Below, piece after piece: positions 32,635 through 43,964 of a DNA stretch of 64,000 bases. The stretch's first letter is position 1; each line of letters starts with the position of its first letter. The notes under the pieces are model-generated. The model saw nothing but the letters and a program-made list of their open reading frames with translations. It was not told the origin of the DNA and made no database searches. The stretch covers positions 852,745 through 916,744 of the forward strand of contig SCFE01000033.1 of the NCBI GenBank assembly GCA_004352715.1. The letters are read 5' to 3'. Origin of the DNA: Hofstenia miamia. Taxonomy: Eukaryota > Xenacoelomorpha > Acoela. The position numbers and the translations under genes were made by a program.

Positions 32635-32672
32635 TGCTTGAAAATGACAACAATGTTTGTCGAAACATGTCG
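32635..32672 (+). other. Hammerhead-ribozyme-like motif of a Penelope-like element, copy 1
   Basis: The sequence TGCTTGAAAATGACAACAATG-TTTGTCGAAACATGTCGC can fold a GACAA/TTGTC stem followed by GAAAC and is followed by AATAAAACG. Penelope-like elements carry terminal hammerhead motifs of the form CTGATGA-stem-GAAAC. The first box here is degenerate (CTTGAAA). A TA tract follows. Other copies are at 43839-43877 and 44886-44923. Confidence 0.45.
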
Positions 32673-32955
32673 CAATAAAACGTTACTTAAAAAATGTATT
32701 GACTCTATATATATATATATATATATTAGGATACTGCTTTCTAGCTTTTAAAAAAATATTTTACATGACAGAAAGGGTTAGTAGGAATTCAATTTTAAAT
32801 ATAAAAACGCCCCAACAAATCGCTTTGAGTATTGGGAATGGGAAGAATTTGAAGTCCTTGAGTACCTAAAACAGTTTCGTATCTTTCAAGTAGCGCAGGG
32901 TAGATTAGTGTCAATATAATATGTACAAATGTAGTTCTCTATCCTACTGCTAAAT

Positions 32956-35844
32956 AATTCGACTATTATATTTCTAAGAAATTGTCATCAACTATAATCA
33001 TAATATATTTATAGTTTAAATAGTTGAGTTTCTTATTGTATTACCTCCCGTCATAGCCGCCGCGAGCGGGGGGAAGTTGCTTCATGTTTAGTTGATTGAA
33101 TTGACTAGCTTATTGTCGAATGGAAATGCCGAATTTCTTAGTAATACTTGATTTAAATAAATTTCAATTCATTTTTAATTCTAATGTATATAGATAAATT
33201 GTGAATTATTCTATTAAGAATGCATAGAATGCGCAAGTAATTTTTTGGTGATTAAAAATTTTTTCTAGATCGTTATAAAAAGTCTTTAAATCCTTAACGG
33301 GTAAACAATGCTAAAATAAATTTCAGTTAAACTAAGTATGGGGTAACAAAGTTACCCCAATTAAAAAAGCCTAAACTGTATAAATAGATTTTTACATATG
33401 AAAATTTGTAAATTCCTTCTTTAGCTTTTAAGCAAAAAAAAATTTTAGACGCTTTGCCTAAAAATCTTACTTAAATATACAGGATATTTTTACAATTAAA
33501 GCTTTTGATCCAAGAATTGGAGGCAGAGTAAATTTGTAACCGCTACCCTCCCCAAGGCCCACATTTTCAAAAAGCTTGACACGCTGACGACAAATAATAA
33601 TGTTTTGAATGCATTTGGCCCAGACAATAAAATTTTAGGCTGAATTCGAACACTTCCTTTTATTTCCCGCAATCATTTCAATTAGTCTCGTCTGCAGTAA
33701 ACATGCAATAGGAAAGGAAAGAGGAATTAGATTAGATGCGTAGTAATTTGCTTAATTTAGTCAGGGGATAATGTGTGGTAATATATATATATATATATAT
33801 CCTAAAATGGATACAGCTATTTTCTGTGATTGTCTTCTTCACGTAACTACATTATTCAAAAAACTTAACATACAAAAGCTAAAAAGACTTATAATAAATT
33901 CACAATATAGATGTCGTTTGTGTTCGAGCTAAATGGATATTTATAAAATTTTCATGAAATCATAGCATTAGGGTTTTTCAACCTAACTATAACAAACTAG
34001 CAATCATCCTAAAGCAAAAGTTATAAGCGGATTAATTTTTGTAACAAAGTTACCCCAAACAGCATATTGATGTTTTTTTGAATCTAAATAAGAAAAGTTA
34101 GGATGGCTCCCATATTGTCCAGACAAAAAGTACGTAAAAATGTGGGAAAGTCACAAAATATCAGGTTCTTCCTATTTGATTTGAGCTCAAAATCCTATTC
34201 TAGTTCTTATTGGGGTAACAGAATTGCCCCAAACTTAATTTAAACATTAAACCAGATTAAATCTTTGATTAATATCTGGAAATAATGATGTTATTTTAAA
34301 ATCTACTGATATGGTAAATATTGATTCCAAAATAGTTGAGTGGTAGAAAATAACAAACCATAGGCCTATGTTCTTATATTTTCCACATAGGATAGGCGAT
34401 TGAAGCAGATTCTAGCACATTACTTCGGATAATAAACTGCTTGGAAAATATGATCTCATCTCCTTGTTCTCTTTCAATTAAATGATTAAATTTCTTTAAA
34501 AAGAAATGAAATATTTTTTCTACAAAAACTCGTGCAAAAAATTTTTTGCCCTTCCTTTAAGAAGTTTCTCGCGGCGCCCTTGCCTCCAGTATTAATTTTT
34601 CATGTCCAAATTAAAAAATAACCACTTTGCAATGTCAACATGAATTGAGAAATAAAATTGTTTCAAACAAGATAAATTTACTTCAAAATTAGAGCAAAGG
34701 CGATGAAAACAACAATAGCACAAATAATGGCAAATTAAAGAACAACCCCAAAATATATGTTGCAAGACATTGAGAAAAAATTGTTGTAGAGTGTATTAAA
34801 ATCAGTGATAGAAAAGTTAATTTTTCAAACAAAATTTGAGATTAAAATATAAATTTTGAATTACTGAAATTGGATACTAAATTGAATTAAAAATTTTAAA
34901 TTATATAACAGCAACATTAAAAAATTAATACCCTATTAATAGTATGCCGACGGTATGGTTTCAGTAACATTTTTGTGTTAGGGATTATAATAATGACAAA
35001 CCTTCTGAGTACTACGTTTATCTTGGCATTGCAAATTGATTAGAGTGCATATTTAAATGAGATTTTTTATTGAAGAGCATCCCAAATTATATTAGTGTTT
35101 TTACATTTTGGCAGTGTTTGCAAAACCTAGGGTATTCCACTTGCTTCTCTGTTCAGTGCTTTTTTGCCATACATATTTGAGATAATGATTTGTAAGAATT
35201 CTGTTCTTCCATTTGCAAGTTTGTAGAAACAAATGTTTTTGGTTGCTTTACTATTTTCTCATTATGTGATGGCCAACATGAATCGCATTTTCAGATTTAA
35301 AGTATTCGTCACCAATTTTACAAATTGTTGGAAAGAATAAGGCGGAACCTTTGTGTGAAAAATGAAATTTAATTAAAACATGTCACTTAGATTGAGATTA
35401 TTAACACACTTTAATTCGGAGTCAATGTAAAAATATGTGTAATTTAGAAAATGTACAAATGCACAAGTCTTAAAAATTTTTGGATCCGAAGTTTCTCAAA
35501 ATAAAGATCCCCTCATTTCCAATTTTTTGGAAGCATCATCATCTTTTCTATATCTATAACTATAGAATTGAATTGTTGTCTGTATGTGCGCTATGCACGC
35601 CTAAACTACTGGGCGGATTGTCACCAAACTTTGCATGGTGACTCCCTATCACCCTGGAAAGGTTTTAGGCAGAATGTAACTATATTTAAGTTAGTGTCAT
35701 AATTTTGAAAGCCTTGAGCGTAAGAGTTCGGACTAATTAAATAATTTCCATTTTAAGCGACCGTATAGCCCATATTTGTTGAAAAGTCGGTGAATTGTGG
35801 ATTCATGCAAAAACCCATCTATCCAATTTACTTTCAACTGCTTT
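32956..35844. other. Non-coding AT-rich region
   Basis: No open frame with family resemblance was found. It holds palindromic GGGGTAAC/GTTACCCC motifs (separate entry), a short GC-rich patch at 33045-33080, and a segment at 35590-35690 (GCACGCCTAAACTACTGGGCGGATT) of a type I associate with dispersed repeats. Confidence 0.5.
33340..33358. repeat. Palindrome GGGGTAAC-AAA-GTTACCCC
   Basis: This is a perfect 8-bp inverted repeat with a 3-base centre. Related copies are GTAACAAAGTTACCCC near 34041 and GGGGTAACAGAATTGCCCC near 34212, so the motif recurs three times within 900 bp. Confidence 0.85.
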
Positions 35845-36065
35845 CATAGTTGAAGAATTCGCAATTTTTTTTCTGTGAAATTTTTCTCCATGGATTTTGA
35901 AACTAATTTTTCGTATTTCGATGGAAATAGTTTTACAACGCATTTTGGAGTGAATAATGATATAAGTGCTCAGCAATTGTCAGAAATGTTAAGCTTACAC
36001 CTAAATGCTAACAGGTATATTCTGAAATTAAGCATTCACACTTTCAAAGTACCAGTAACAATGAA
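35845..36065 (-). repeat. Inverted partial copy of the Tc1-HTH block
   Basis: The reverse complement of this segment matches 31740-31945, including the HTH start and the GTTACTGGTAC-TTTGAAAG stretch. The transposase part is damaged. The open frame on the plus strand here is a shadow. Confidence 0.8.
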
Positions 36066-36104
36066 CCATTATGCACAATAGGCTGTATATGCAACTGATA
36101 TTAA

Positions 36105-36289
36105 TGTAGCATTAATGGTAGTTGTTTATCGGACAGACCTCGCGCTTTTCTTGTTATTGACTGGTAGTTGTAATATTTGTACATATTGTAAATAACATTG
36201 TATATAAAAACCAATGCATTTTGTAAATAGAAATAGTTTGAACTGTATTCTCTTTGTGTTCATTAGAATCACACCCCCGTGATTCTACA
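36105..36289. mobile_element. Short solo LTR, 185 bp, with TTAA target duplication
   Basis: It begins TGTAGCATTAATGG and ends CCGTGATTCTACA, flanked by TTAA at 36101-36104 and 36290-36293. It contains TGTATATAAAAACC (TATA-like) followed by a T-rich part, as expected for a promoter-bearing LTR. Its family is not otherwise represented in this window. Confidence 0.75.
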
Positions 36290-36682
36290 TTAAGAATAAC
36301 GTAAACTGATGTTATTGCAAAGACAAAATTCGCACAGTAGACAGATCGTTAACTGCCTTATTGAAATTTTACGCCAGTCTATGATGGTTGTTTTAAGTAA
36401 AGTAAGTTTGAATCGTAAAACGCATGAATAATCAAGATCAGACTGCCAACATGTTCTTGATATTTCAGTTATGAGTAAAACTGAAGTTAAAATACATTGG
36501 ACTAACTTTCTAGATTTTAACGAAAAATACTTCGTTGTAATTTTGATATAGAATACATTTGATAACTATGAAGCCACCCACAGCCATCTAGTAATGACAG
36601 TCTTACAATAGGTCGAGAGACCAAATATAAATGAGGCCATTTCATTTGTAGTAAAAAGTACTCAAAAACATCTTCATTTTTT

Positions 36683-37390
36683 TTATTTCTTTAACGTTTT
36701 ACATTTTAAGAGATTATTTGTACAATCATTTTGACAATTTCTAAAATTGTTAAAAAGTATACTTACAATTGTCTTCAAAAATAAACTTTTCAAATTGCTG
36801 ACATGACAAGATTGTATTTTAGAATCATGAAATCCAAAGAAGCCTTCCAGAGCTTTAACAGAAATGTTCGGCAAATTTTGATTTTGGGATAACACTTCGC
36901 AGTTTTCTAAAAGAAAGTGAATACATAAGTTCCTATTTTTGCATTGGCAAACACAAGACAACCTCTATTCAAGTCCTTAACGTATGTTATTTTCAGAAAC
37001 TGGATTCGGCTGTTCCCAGTTCTTCAGACACAGGCAATCAAATTTTTTCTTCATTTTGGAAACGATATATCCTGCAACATATTGAATGGTTTGTTCTTCA
37101 TGGCAATGAAATGATGAAATATTCATATCGAAGGACAAGGTTTCCATTACATTGGAATAATTCGTGTCTTCTGTATTAATTATTTCATTCAGACTTTCAA
37201 TAGAATGGTCCTTTAAAAATTTTTTTATTGTTATTGATTTTTCTGAATGCAGCACATCACGAAGACTAACAAGAAAACTGCCACCATGTAATTGCCTATA
37301 GTGACCAAATCTTCACTAAATACGGTCTTGATTAAGACAAATCGGTAACAAGTATTCCATAGCTAATTGACAAACACCAGTAGTTGTAAC
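36683..37390 (-). pseudogene. P-element/THAP9-like transposase, C-terminal part
   Basis: The minus strand encodes FGHYRQLHGGSFLVSLRDVL (near 37330-37260, one stop just before), then 37255-36977 with HEEQTIQYVAGYIVSKMKKK, a pattern seen at the C-terminal side of P-type transposases. It continues, after a stop, with CHVSNLKSLFLKT to 36683. The N-terminal half lies at 41745-43170, split off by the Gypsy element inserted at 37391. Several stops make it a pseudogene. Confidence 0.65.
37386..37390. other. Target duplication GTAAC (left) of element G
   Basis: GTAAC at 37386-37390 is repeated at 41745-41749, immediately outside the two LTRs. A 5-bp duplication is usual for Ty3/Gypsy integrases. Confidence 0.85.
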
Positions 37391-37580
37391 CGTAATGAGT
37401 TGACAGTACAAATGAGTAAAATCGTTTTATTAAAACACAAGCAACAAAGATTACAATTATATACAATAGACACTACAGGATGACAAGTATGTCAGGATCA
37501 GGACGCATCACGGTAAATAGTAACTAGTAACTAGCCAGTACATCCCAGGCAAATATGAGGTAAACGTAACCAATACAACA
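37391..37580 (-). mobile_element. 3' LTR of element G (190 bp)
   Basis: On the minus strand it starts TGTTGTATTGG and ends ...CATTACG, where the 5' copy has ...CATTACA, so the terminal CA has mutated. It differs from the 5' copy by point changes and a small duplication (GTAACTAGTAACTAG). Confidence 0.92.
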
Positions 37581-37596
37581 TCCTCCTCCTTTTTCA
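37581..37596 (-). other. Polypurine tract of element G
   Basis: The minus strand reads TGAAAAAGGAGGAGGA directly before the LTR start TGTTG. Confidence 0.85.
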
Positions 37597-37603
37597 CTAG
37601 TTC

Positions 37604-38640
37604 TTAGTTGAAGTGATAGCTTGAATTTATTGGGCAACCATAGTATTGAGGATGTCTTCTTTCTCTTTGTGGTCTCTCCTTTATACTGGTGGATGAAGTG
37701 TTGCTTCCCGACGTTGTTGGTGCTTCTTCATTTCCTGTTGCCTTGGTGATGTTTTGAGAAGTGGATGCATCATCTTGAACTAACCCATTGAAATCGTCTA
37801 CGGGGCTATAGTTCCTTATTGTTTCTGATGCCATAGCTTTGCCGTAGTCTATAAAGTGTCGTCGATTTCTTCGGATAAGAACTTTTCCCACTTTTACAAT
37901 ATATGATCTTGGTAATTTTGCTTTACCGACCACGACTCCAATAGAGTTTCCCAATGTTACAACTAGTCGTACATTTGCTCCAGGTTTTAGATCTTCTAAT
38001 GCTTGCGCCTGACGGTTGTAGAATTTTTCCTGAGAAGATCTGTATTTGCTTTCCAATTTTTTAAATTCATGTCTTGGAACCATTTGTAATCAATGCATTG
38101 GATCTTAGACGGCGACTATACAACAACTGAGCTGGAGAGTACTTACAGAATGATAACCGTGAGTTATTATAGTCCATCAGTGCTCTTCTGTAGTCGGAAG
38201 TCTTCTTAAAAATCTTTTTGAAAATTCTGACTGCCCTTTCGGCTGTTATATTGGATTGCAGGTACTTGGAATTGCTATGCAGCAATGAGATGCCAAGCCT
38301 ATGTGAAACTCTTTGGAGCCAAATGGGTTGTTATCAGCAACAATCTGGTGAGGAATTCCATGCATTGAGAAAATATCTTTTAATTTTTTTAATTTAACTG
38401 CATGTGCATTTTTCCTCTTTATCTGCTGACTTTGAAGGAATTCTGAATAATAGTCAACACAGATGAGAAAGGTTTGGTTATTTATTTCTGCAATATCAAG
38501 ACCAATTTTGTGAAATGGAAGTGGCGGTCTTTCATGATGGATCAATGGACTTTTCTTGTTTATTGTTTGGTGCATCTTGCATGTCACGCATTTTGCAATG
38601 AATGATTTGATATCATCACCCCTTCGTGGCCATTCATTAT
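37604..38640 (-). pseudogene. Element G integrase
   Basis: From about 38590: PPLPFHKIGLDIAEI (first Asp), LICVDYYSEF, GIPHQIVADNNPFGSKEF (second Asp), then after a frameshift near 38250 TAERAVRIFKKIF (Glu). All three catalytic residues are visible. The C-terminal part, 38083-37604, has PGANVRLV, PRSYIVKVG and VLIRRNRRHF, typical of this lineage, then a Ser/Thr-rich tail ending just before the PPT. It is broken by frameshifts. Confidence 0.85.
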
Positions 38641-40660
38641 ACCCATATGTGCCCCATGAAGTACTTCAATTACTTGTTCTCTGCATGACTCAGGTATGTA
38701 GACACAACAATTCCGCATGATAAGTCTGTCTTCAATATAAAGTTCATGTTTGATTTTTTCTAAATTCTTTTGTTCCCAATGATGTTAGAAATCCTCTATC
38801 AGGCCAAGTAGATTCTATGAATCTCATAACCGTCTTTGAGTCCGGATCGCTCAAAATTTCATTGCAATCTTGCTCTATGTTCAGTGCTTCAGTCGTTGAC
38901 AATGCGTGGACAGCTATCTCTAAATTTCGTTCCAATTCACTACTGTTTACTCTTGGCAACTTGAATCTAGATAGTGTGTCAGCAAGAAAGAGTAATTTAC
39001 CTGGTTTGTATTGGATTTTTAGTGCTGGGTACTTCTGCAGTATTACAAAGAGGCGCTGCACTCTTGGAGGGCATGTTGTAACGGCTTAAGTTGCAAGTTT
39101 TCCAGCGGTTTGTGATCGGATTTGACCACTATGGGCCGTCCATATGTGTATTGATGAAAATGTGTACAAGCATACGTGATGGTTACCAATTCTTTTTCAA
39201 TCTGTGAATAGTTTTCTTCCGTCTTTGTCATCGATCTTGCAGCATAAGCAACTGGTTTATTTTCTTGAATGAGACAAGCTCCTAGTGCTGATTTTGAGGC
39301 ATCCGTTTAGATAGTGACAGGTAGCTTATTATCGAAATGCCTTAGTATTGGATCGGATGTTAGGAGTTCCTTCAAGTGTTGGATGGATTTTTGTGTTGCT
39401 GATCCCACATAAATTGCGAATCTTTCTTTAGCCGGTGTTGCAAAGGAATTTCTGAGTAGTTAGGAATAAACTCGGATAAATAGTTGACCATTCCAAGAAA
39501 TCATTGAAGAGACTGTTTATCTGTTGGTGTTGAGTATCTTTCAATGACTTGTACATTATTTGGGTCGGGATGAAATCCATGGTCACTTATGATAAATCCC
39601 ATATATTATACAGTGTTCTTCATCAGTTGAATCTTTGTTCTATTAAGTTTGATATTCCTTAAGAGTGTTCGTTGTAGTAATACTTTCACTGTTTCAATAT
39701 GAGTTTCTCTTGTCACTAGCTATGCAGATGTCGTCATGGATTGTGATAACGTTTTCTATGTCTCCAAACTCTCCATCAATCATACTTTGCGATTTGTCTG
39801 ATGCAGATGACAATCCAAATGGTATTCGGTTCCAACAATATCAACCAAATGGCGTGTTAAAGGTACACAGGAGTGCTGAACACCTTGCTAACAGAATATG
39901 CCAGTAACAATTTGAGAGATCCTTGACTGTAAAAAACTTCTTGCCATTGAAGAACTCTCGAAGTCTTGCGTTCAAAGGCAGATAGTATTCTCAGTTAATT
40001 TGTTGGTTCAGTGTTTTGTTATCAAAGGTAATCCTTAAATCTCCATTAGACTTTTTGACAACTACCATGCTACCAACCTATTCTGTTGCTTCATCCACCT
40101 TTGAAATTATTCCAGATGCTTGACGATCTTTCAACTTGCTTTTCAACCTTGGAATTAATGACAAAGGGTATCTTCTAGGGGGATGAATAATTGGTGTTGC
40201 AAATCGCTTCAAGGGGATTTCGTACTCATCATGAACTCTACCATATCCAGAGAAAACGTCATTGTATTTGTGCAATATCTCCTTTAAAACATCTTTTGCT
40301 AGCCCGGATGTTTTGTGGTTGTCTATTGCATTCCAGGCCCCATCCGAAAAGGGTTAAATCTCTCGAGTTTTTGATAGAGTGTATTTCGTTCTCCTCTTTG
40401 TTCTTGAATCTTACTCCCAGTATTTCTGTTTTTAATGACGTTTATTAGCCTAGAAGCGCTTTGTTATTAGTTGGAACAACTAAGAATTTCACATTTAGTT
40501 TTCACTTATTCCTTCCTATGACAGTAGGTAATTTGACTTCTCCACTGATTGGAATATTCTGTCCATTATAACCAATAAGCTTGCCACGAGATCGTGATAT
40601 TGGTATCTTTTTGTTAGACTTCTTTTCAATTTTACTTACATTGAGCACCAGAATCAACTT
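38641..40660 (-). pseudogene. pol: Element G protease, reverse transcriptase and RNase H
   Basis: The protease motif IKVDSGAQC has DSGA at 40644-40655. RT motifs follow in several frames: HKYNDVFSGYGRVHDEY, RYPLSLIPRLKSKL (40275-40078), NGDLRITFDN, IPFGLSSA and TIHDDICIAS (near 39720-39750, the catalytic DD box). RNase H has TDASKSALGACLIQEN, TEENYSQIEKEL and VVKSDHKPLE (39231-39043), then ADTLSRFKLPR. Many stops interrupt it. Confidence 0.85.
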
Positions 40661-40729
40661 TGATGTTAAGGGGATAGTCCTCAATTAGGATAGTTGTTGT
40701 AAGGTCTTTAATTCTTGATTTTTCCCTTT

Positions 40730-41549
40730 GATGAATGAACCACATCGCATTCGTCTTCACTTTATGCATCTTCTTCATCCAAGTTGTCTAAATCTTGGCG
40801 TCTTTGATAGTGAAAAGAGTTTCTTTGCAAATGGGCTCTGCATTTTACTGCGAAATGGTTCAGCTTGCCGCATTTATTGCACTTTTTTCAGAATGCCTGA
40901 CAATTTCTAGCCACATGAATCCTTCCACACTGTCTACATTCATAATATTGAGTGCTTAACTGATTCTTTCTTCGTCTAATAGCATCAATCTCTTGTTTGG
41001 TGTTAACATCTTCATCATCAATATTCAGTTGCCGTAAATGTTCAGTCATTTCCTCTTCTGCACGAGAGAATTGAGTAGTTTTTTGGAGATCAATATTGGG
41101 TTCTATCCAAAAGTCTTTCTTGCAATCAGATGTCTTGAATTGAGAATATAATTCGATCCTGAATAAGACTATCTTCGAGTGGTCCAAAATTGCAGTGCTT
41201 TGCCTGGGTTCTTAACATATTCACAAATTGGTCAATTTTCACGTTAGATTTAGATAGCTTGAAAATTGAAATCATTCAAAAACTTCATTGGCTCCTTGTG
41301 TAAAGTAATCATCAAGTTTCTTCATGACATTTTCGAATTTATTTTTATCCTTTGTTCTTGGCCATGTAAAATTCGTAAAAACTTCATTTGCTCCGTCTCC
41401 AATGCATCGAAGCAGAATTTCAATTTTAACCTTGTCCGCCTTTTCTTCAACCTCAGTGGCTTCCATGAACAGCATAAAGCTTCATTTCCATTTGCTATAC
41501 TTGGACTATCGATATCAAAGGGAAGAGGCTTCAATGTTTCGAATGCCAT
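40730..41549 (-). pseudogene. gag: Element G Gag with two zinc knuckles
   Basis: The ATG at 41549 starts MAFETLKPLPFD, 16 bases after the PBS. The matrix/capsid part changes frame near 41475 and stops near 41272, then continues in 41187-40888. Two knuckles follow: CRQCGRIHVARNC and, after a stop, CNKCGKLNHFAVKC. The second fits CX2CX4HX4C and the first has one residue less between Cys and His. Confidence 0.85.
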
Positions 41550-41550
41550 T

Positions 41551-41565
41551 CCACCTCTGTCGCCA
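41551..41565 (-). other. Primer-binding site of element G
   Basis: The minus strand reads TGGCGACAGAGGTGG directly after the 5' LTR. The priming tRNA is not assigned. Confidence 0.75.
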
Positions 41566-41744
41566 TGTAATGATTTGACAGTACAAATGAGTAAAATCGT
41601 TTTATTGAAACACAAGCGACAAAGATAACAAATATATACAATAGACACTGCAGGGTGACAATGTTTCAGGACGCATCACGGTAAATAGTAACTAGTGTGC
41701 CAGTACATCCAAGGCATCATGAGGTAAACGTAACCAATACAACA
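41566..41744 (-). mobile_element. 5' LTR of element G (179 bp)
   Basis: It is the counterpart of 37391-37580, with TG...CA ends on the minus strand (TGTTGTATTGG to CATTACA). Confidence 0.92.
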
Positions 41745-43170
41745 GTAACTATAATAGCGTCAAAAGTTTCTGAGTTCAATCCTGGTACTTTGATTTGCTT
41801 CCATCTTTTCAACCACGATGAAAAAATATTTTAAAAAGTCAAGTTTTGTATCATGCGGAAAAAACACCTCTGGCTAAATGAATTGGATGACAGATATTTT
41901 TCCCATTTACAATTTGCCACCAAACATATATGATTTCTATAAACGTAGCAGTTTGAACAGCAACTGGGTTATCTGTGAAATATTCACGTAGTGCAATTGC
42001 ATTTTTATGATAAAAAATTTCAGAACTAATGCTCACTTAGATTTTTATTTTTAAGATTCAAAGATTGAGCTGTTAGCTTGGGAACTTTTTTAATGTAACT
42101 TTTATTGAAGAGTTCCATTTCATTCAGCATGAGAAGTATTTTCGAGACGTACATCTATAACATAATCGAATTCAGGCAAAGTAAAATTAGAAAATTTTTT
42201 CCAAATATTCCTAACATTTTTCATAATGTGAACAACATCATATAGCAAAAATGTGTTATAATTTGCGCCAGGAATCGTAATAATCATAGAATTGGCTTCT
42301 CCAAACTCGCTGGACAGCATTTTATACACAGCTATGTTAATCCTTGCATTATCACATACCAAACATCGTACTTTTATATCAAGACATGACAATTTACTAA
42401 AGAATCAAACTAAAGCTGCATAAATATCGTTTGCTATAGTCTTTCCTAGAGGTAAAAATTTAACAACAATATGAAATTATTACTGCAAACTGACTAACAT
42501 AAAACAATAAACAGTTGTATAAATGATGTTCTCATTAACGTATATGCCAATAATGTATTGCCATCATATGACACATCTTGATGAATATAGATTTCATCAA
42601 ATATGAGAGAATATTCCGTTTCTATTGGGATTCGATCTTTTAGAAGACTATCAATATTAGTTTCCCCTCTAATTAAATTATAAATAATTGTTAGAAAAGG
42701 CATTGGTATAAACTTAGCAATCATTTTATAGGTGGAGAGAGACAAACACTTGACAAGATCTGCAAATCATAAATGAACAGAAGAATATTTTTGTTTGCCT
42801 ATAAAACAATGATTGCTGAGTTCTTTTACTAAGGGATATGATGAATCTTTTATCATATCAAATTTATTGTTTAAATAATTGATTAATTCTTGAATTTGAG
42901 TGGTAACAGCTTTGCTGGCATTCGATAAGAGAATGCTATAATTAATTCCTACAAAGCATTTTCTGTTAGCATAAATTGTAAATTTCATATTTGAGAAAAT
43001 TTCAACACTTTTAATAATGTTTAGAATATGATAATCTAGTTCGTATGATCGAACACATTTTCAAAAACCCGGCCATTATCAGGTTTAACATCGCACTCCT
43101 TGATTTCAACAAAGCATGAATTATGTCTTTATTGTTAAAGCATAGCAATTCATCATCTTGAATGTTTTCC
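41745..43170 (-). pseudogene. P-element/THAP9-like transposase, N-terminal and central part
   Basis: The minus strand shows, in broken frames, ATTQIQELINYLNNKFDMI-like helix (42988-42767), LSLSTYKMIAKFIPMPFLTI, LIFDEIYIHQDVSYDG (42745-42494, with a conserved Asp-Glu), VRCLVCDNARINIAVY and YDVVHIMKNVRNIW (42392-42120). These are landmarks of the RNase H-like domain of P-type transposases. No THAP zinc finger is seen upstream. The C-terminal portion continues at 37390. Element G separates the halves. Confidence 0.68.
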
Positions 43171-43433
43171 TAGAAAGTCCTCTAGGAAAAAATTCGAATT
43201 TCCAAAGGTAGACTATTATAGCAGCATAGCATGCGGGTTTATGTCTTTTTGTTAATTGAGCAAAAACTGTGACTTTCTGCTATTTTCTATGTTAAGGTCA
43301 AAAGCATAACTTAACTTTTGAATTCATTACCTACGATTCTTGAAAAATGTAAGACTAGGATAAAATATACATTGCAAAAACAAAACAAAAATTTTTTCTT
43401 CTATTAATATAGCACAGAGTTGTAACCAGGCTG

Positions 43434-43515
43434 GGCTTTGAAAGGGCGGACTGGGTCACGCCGGGCTTGGGCCGTAAAATTAAGCGTGAAGCGGACCAGG
43501 GTCCGAAATTTTTCC
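43434..43515. repeat. GC-rich hAT-like terminal repeat remnant
   Basis: GTTGTAACCAGGCTGGGC ... GGGCGGACTGGGTC ... CCGGGCTTGGGCC stands out in AT-rich DNA and resembles the repetitive subterminal regions of hAT elements, as at 28790-28975. No transposase is attached. Confidence 0.4.
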
Positions 43516-43644
43516 ACATCCGGTTTAGAATTGTTCAAAATTATATTAATAAATATACATTCTCTTCCATTAAAATATTATATCAATTATTATGTTCAAT
43601 TGACTAATTTACACCAAAAAGGGCGATATATCGGAATAGACTAC

Positions 43645-43782
43645 TCTGATTTTTTTATTTTTTTACATCAGTTGATGCAATTTTTTACGCTGATTTCAAA
43701 TCTGTAATTATTTTTCCGAACCATTAATTTTTTAAAAAGTTATTAAACTTTGAAACCTAGCATGTCCCATCCTATCTCCATG
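43645..43782. repeat. Dispersed repeat, inverted partner at 47595-47740
   Basis: GATTTCAAATCTGTAATTATTTTTCCGAACCATT and the flanking GTTATTAAAC-TTGAAA recur in reverse complement at 47595-47740. The pair encloses about 3.8 kb. Confidence 0.8.
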
Positions 43783-43794
43783 GTATATACGTGT

Positions 43795-43910
43795 ATATAT
43801 ATTTTCTAAAAGAAAAGGTTCGGGAACATTTACACAAATGCTTGAAAATGACAAGAATGTTTGTCGAAACATGTCGCAATAAAACGTTACTTAAAAAATG
43901 CATAGACTCT

Positions 43911-43948
<38 letters not shown>
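43795..43948 (+). other. Hammerhead-like/Penelope-like 3' end, copy 2, followed by (TA)n
   Basis: The TTTCTAAAAGAAAAGGTTCGGGAAC leader, the GACAA...TTGTCGAAAC hairpin (43839-43877), AATAAAACGTTACTTAAAAAATG, then a TA tract. The order is the same as in copies 1 and 3. Confidence 0.5.
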
Positions 43949-43952
<4 letters not shown>

Positions 43953-43964
43953 GCATCAGACTTG

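Larger units (their letters stand above)
31740..32955 (+). repeat. Composite repeat block, copy 1: Tc1-type HTH fragment plus Penelope-like 3' end
   Basis: It starts TTTGTTCTCTTCGTTGTTACTGGTAC and ends near GCTAAATAATTC. The same sequence, with deletions and substitutions, occurs at 44248-45238. Inside are a Tc1-like transposase start (31862-31990), TA microsatellites and a hammerhead-like motif (32635-32672). Confidence 0.85.
37391..41744 (-). mobile_element. Element G: compact Ty3/Gypsy retrotransposon (mag/K02A2.6-like), near full length
   Basis: Its length is 4354 bp with LTRs at 37391-37580 and 41566-41744, PBS, gag, protease, RT/RNase H, integrase and PPT in order on the minus strand. 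It lies inside the P-like transposase. It differs from elements 1-5 in short LTRs, Gag with two zinc knuckles, a DSGA protease and lack of a 3' module. Frameshifts and stops are scattered through gag and pol. Confidence 0.92.

Noticed and set aside
35590-35690. Helitron end
   Set aside because: The segment resembles a commonly dispersed invertebrate repeat, but I see neither a CTRR end with a hairpin nor Rep/helicase coding sequence.
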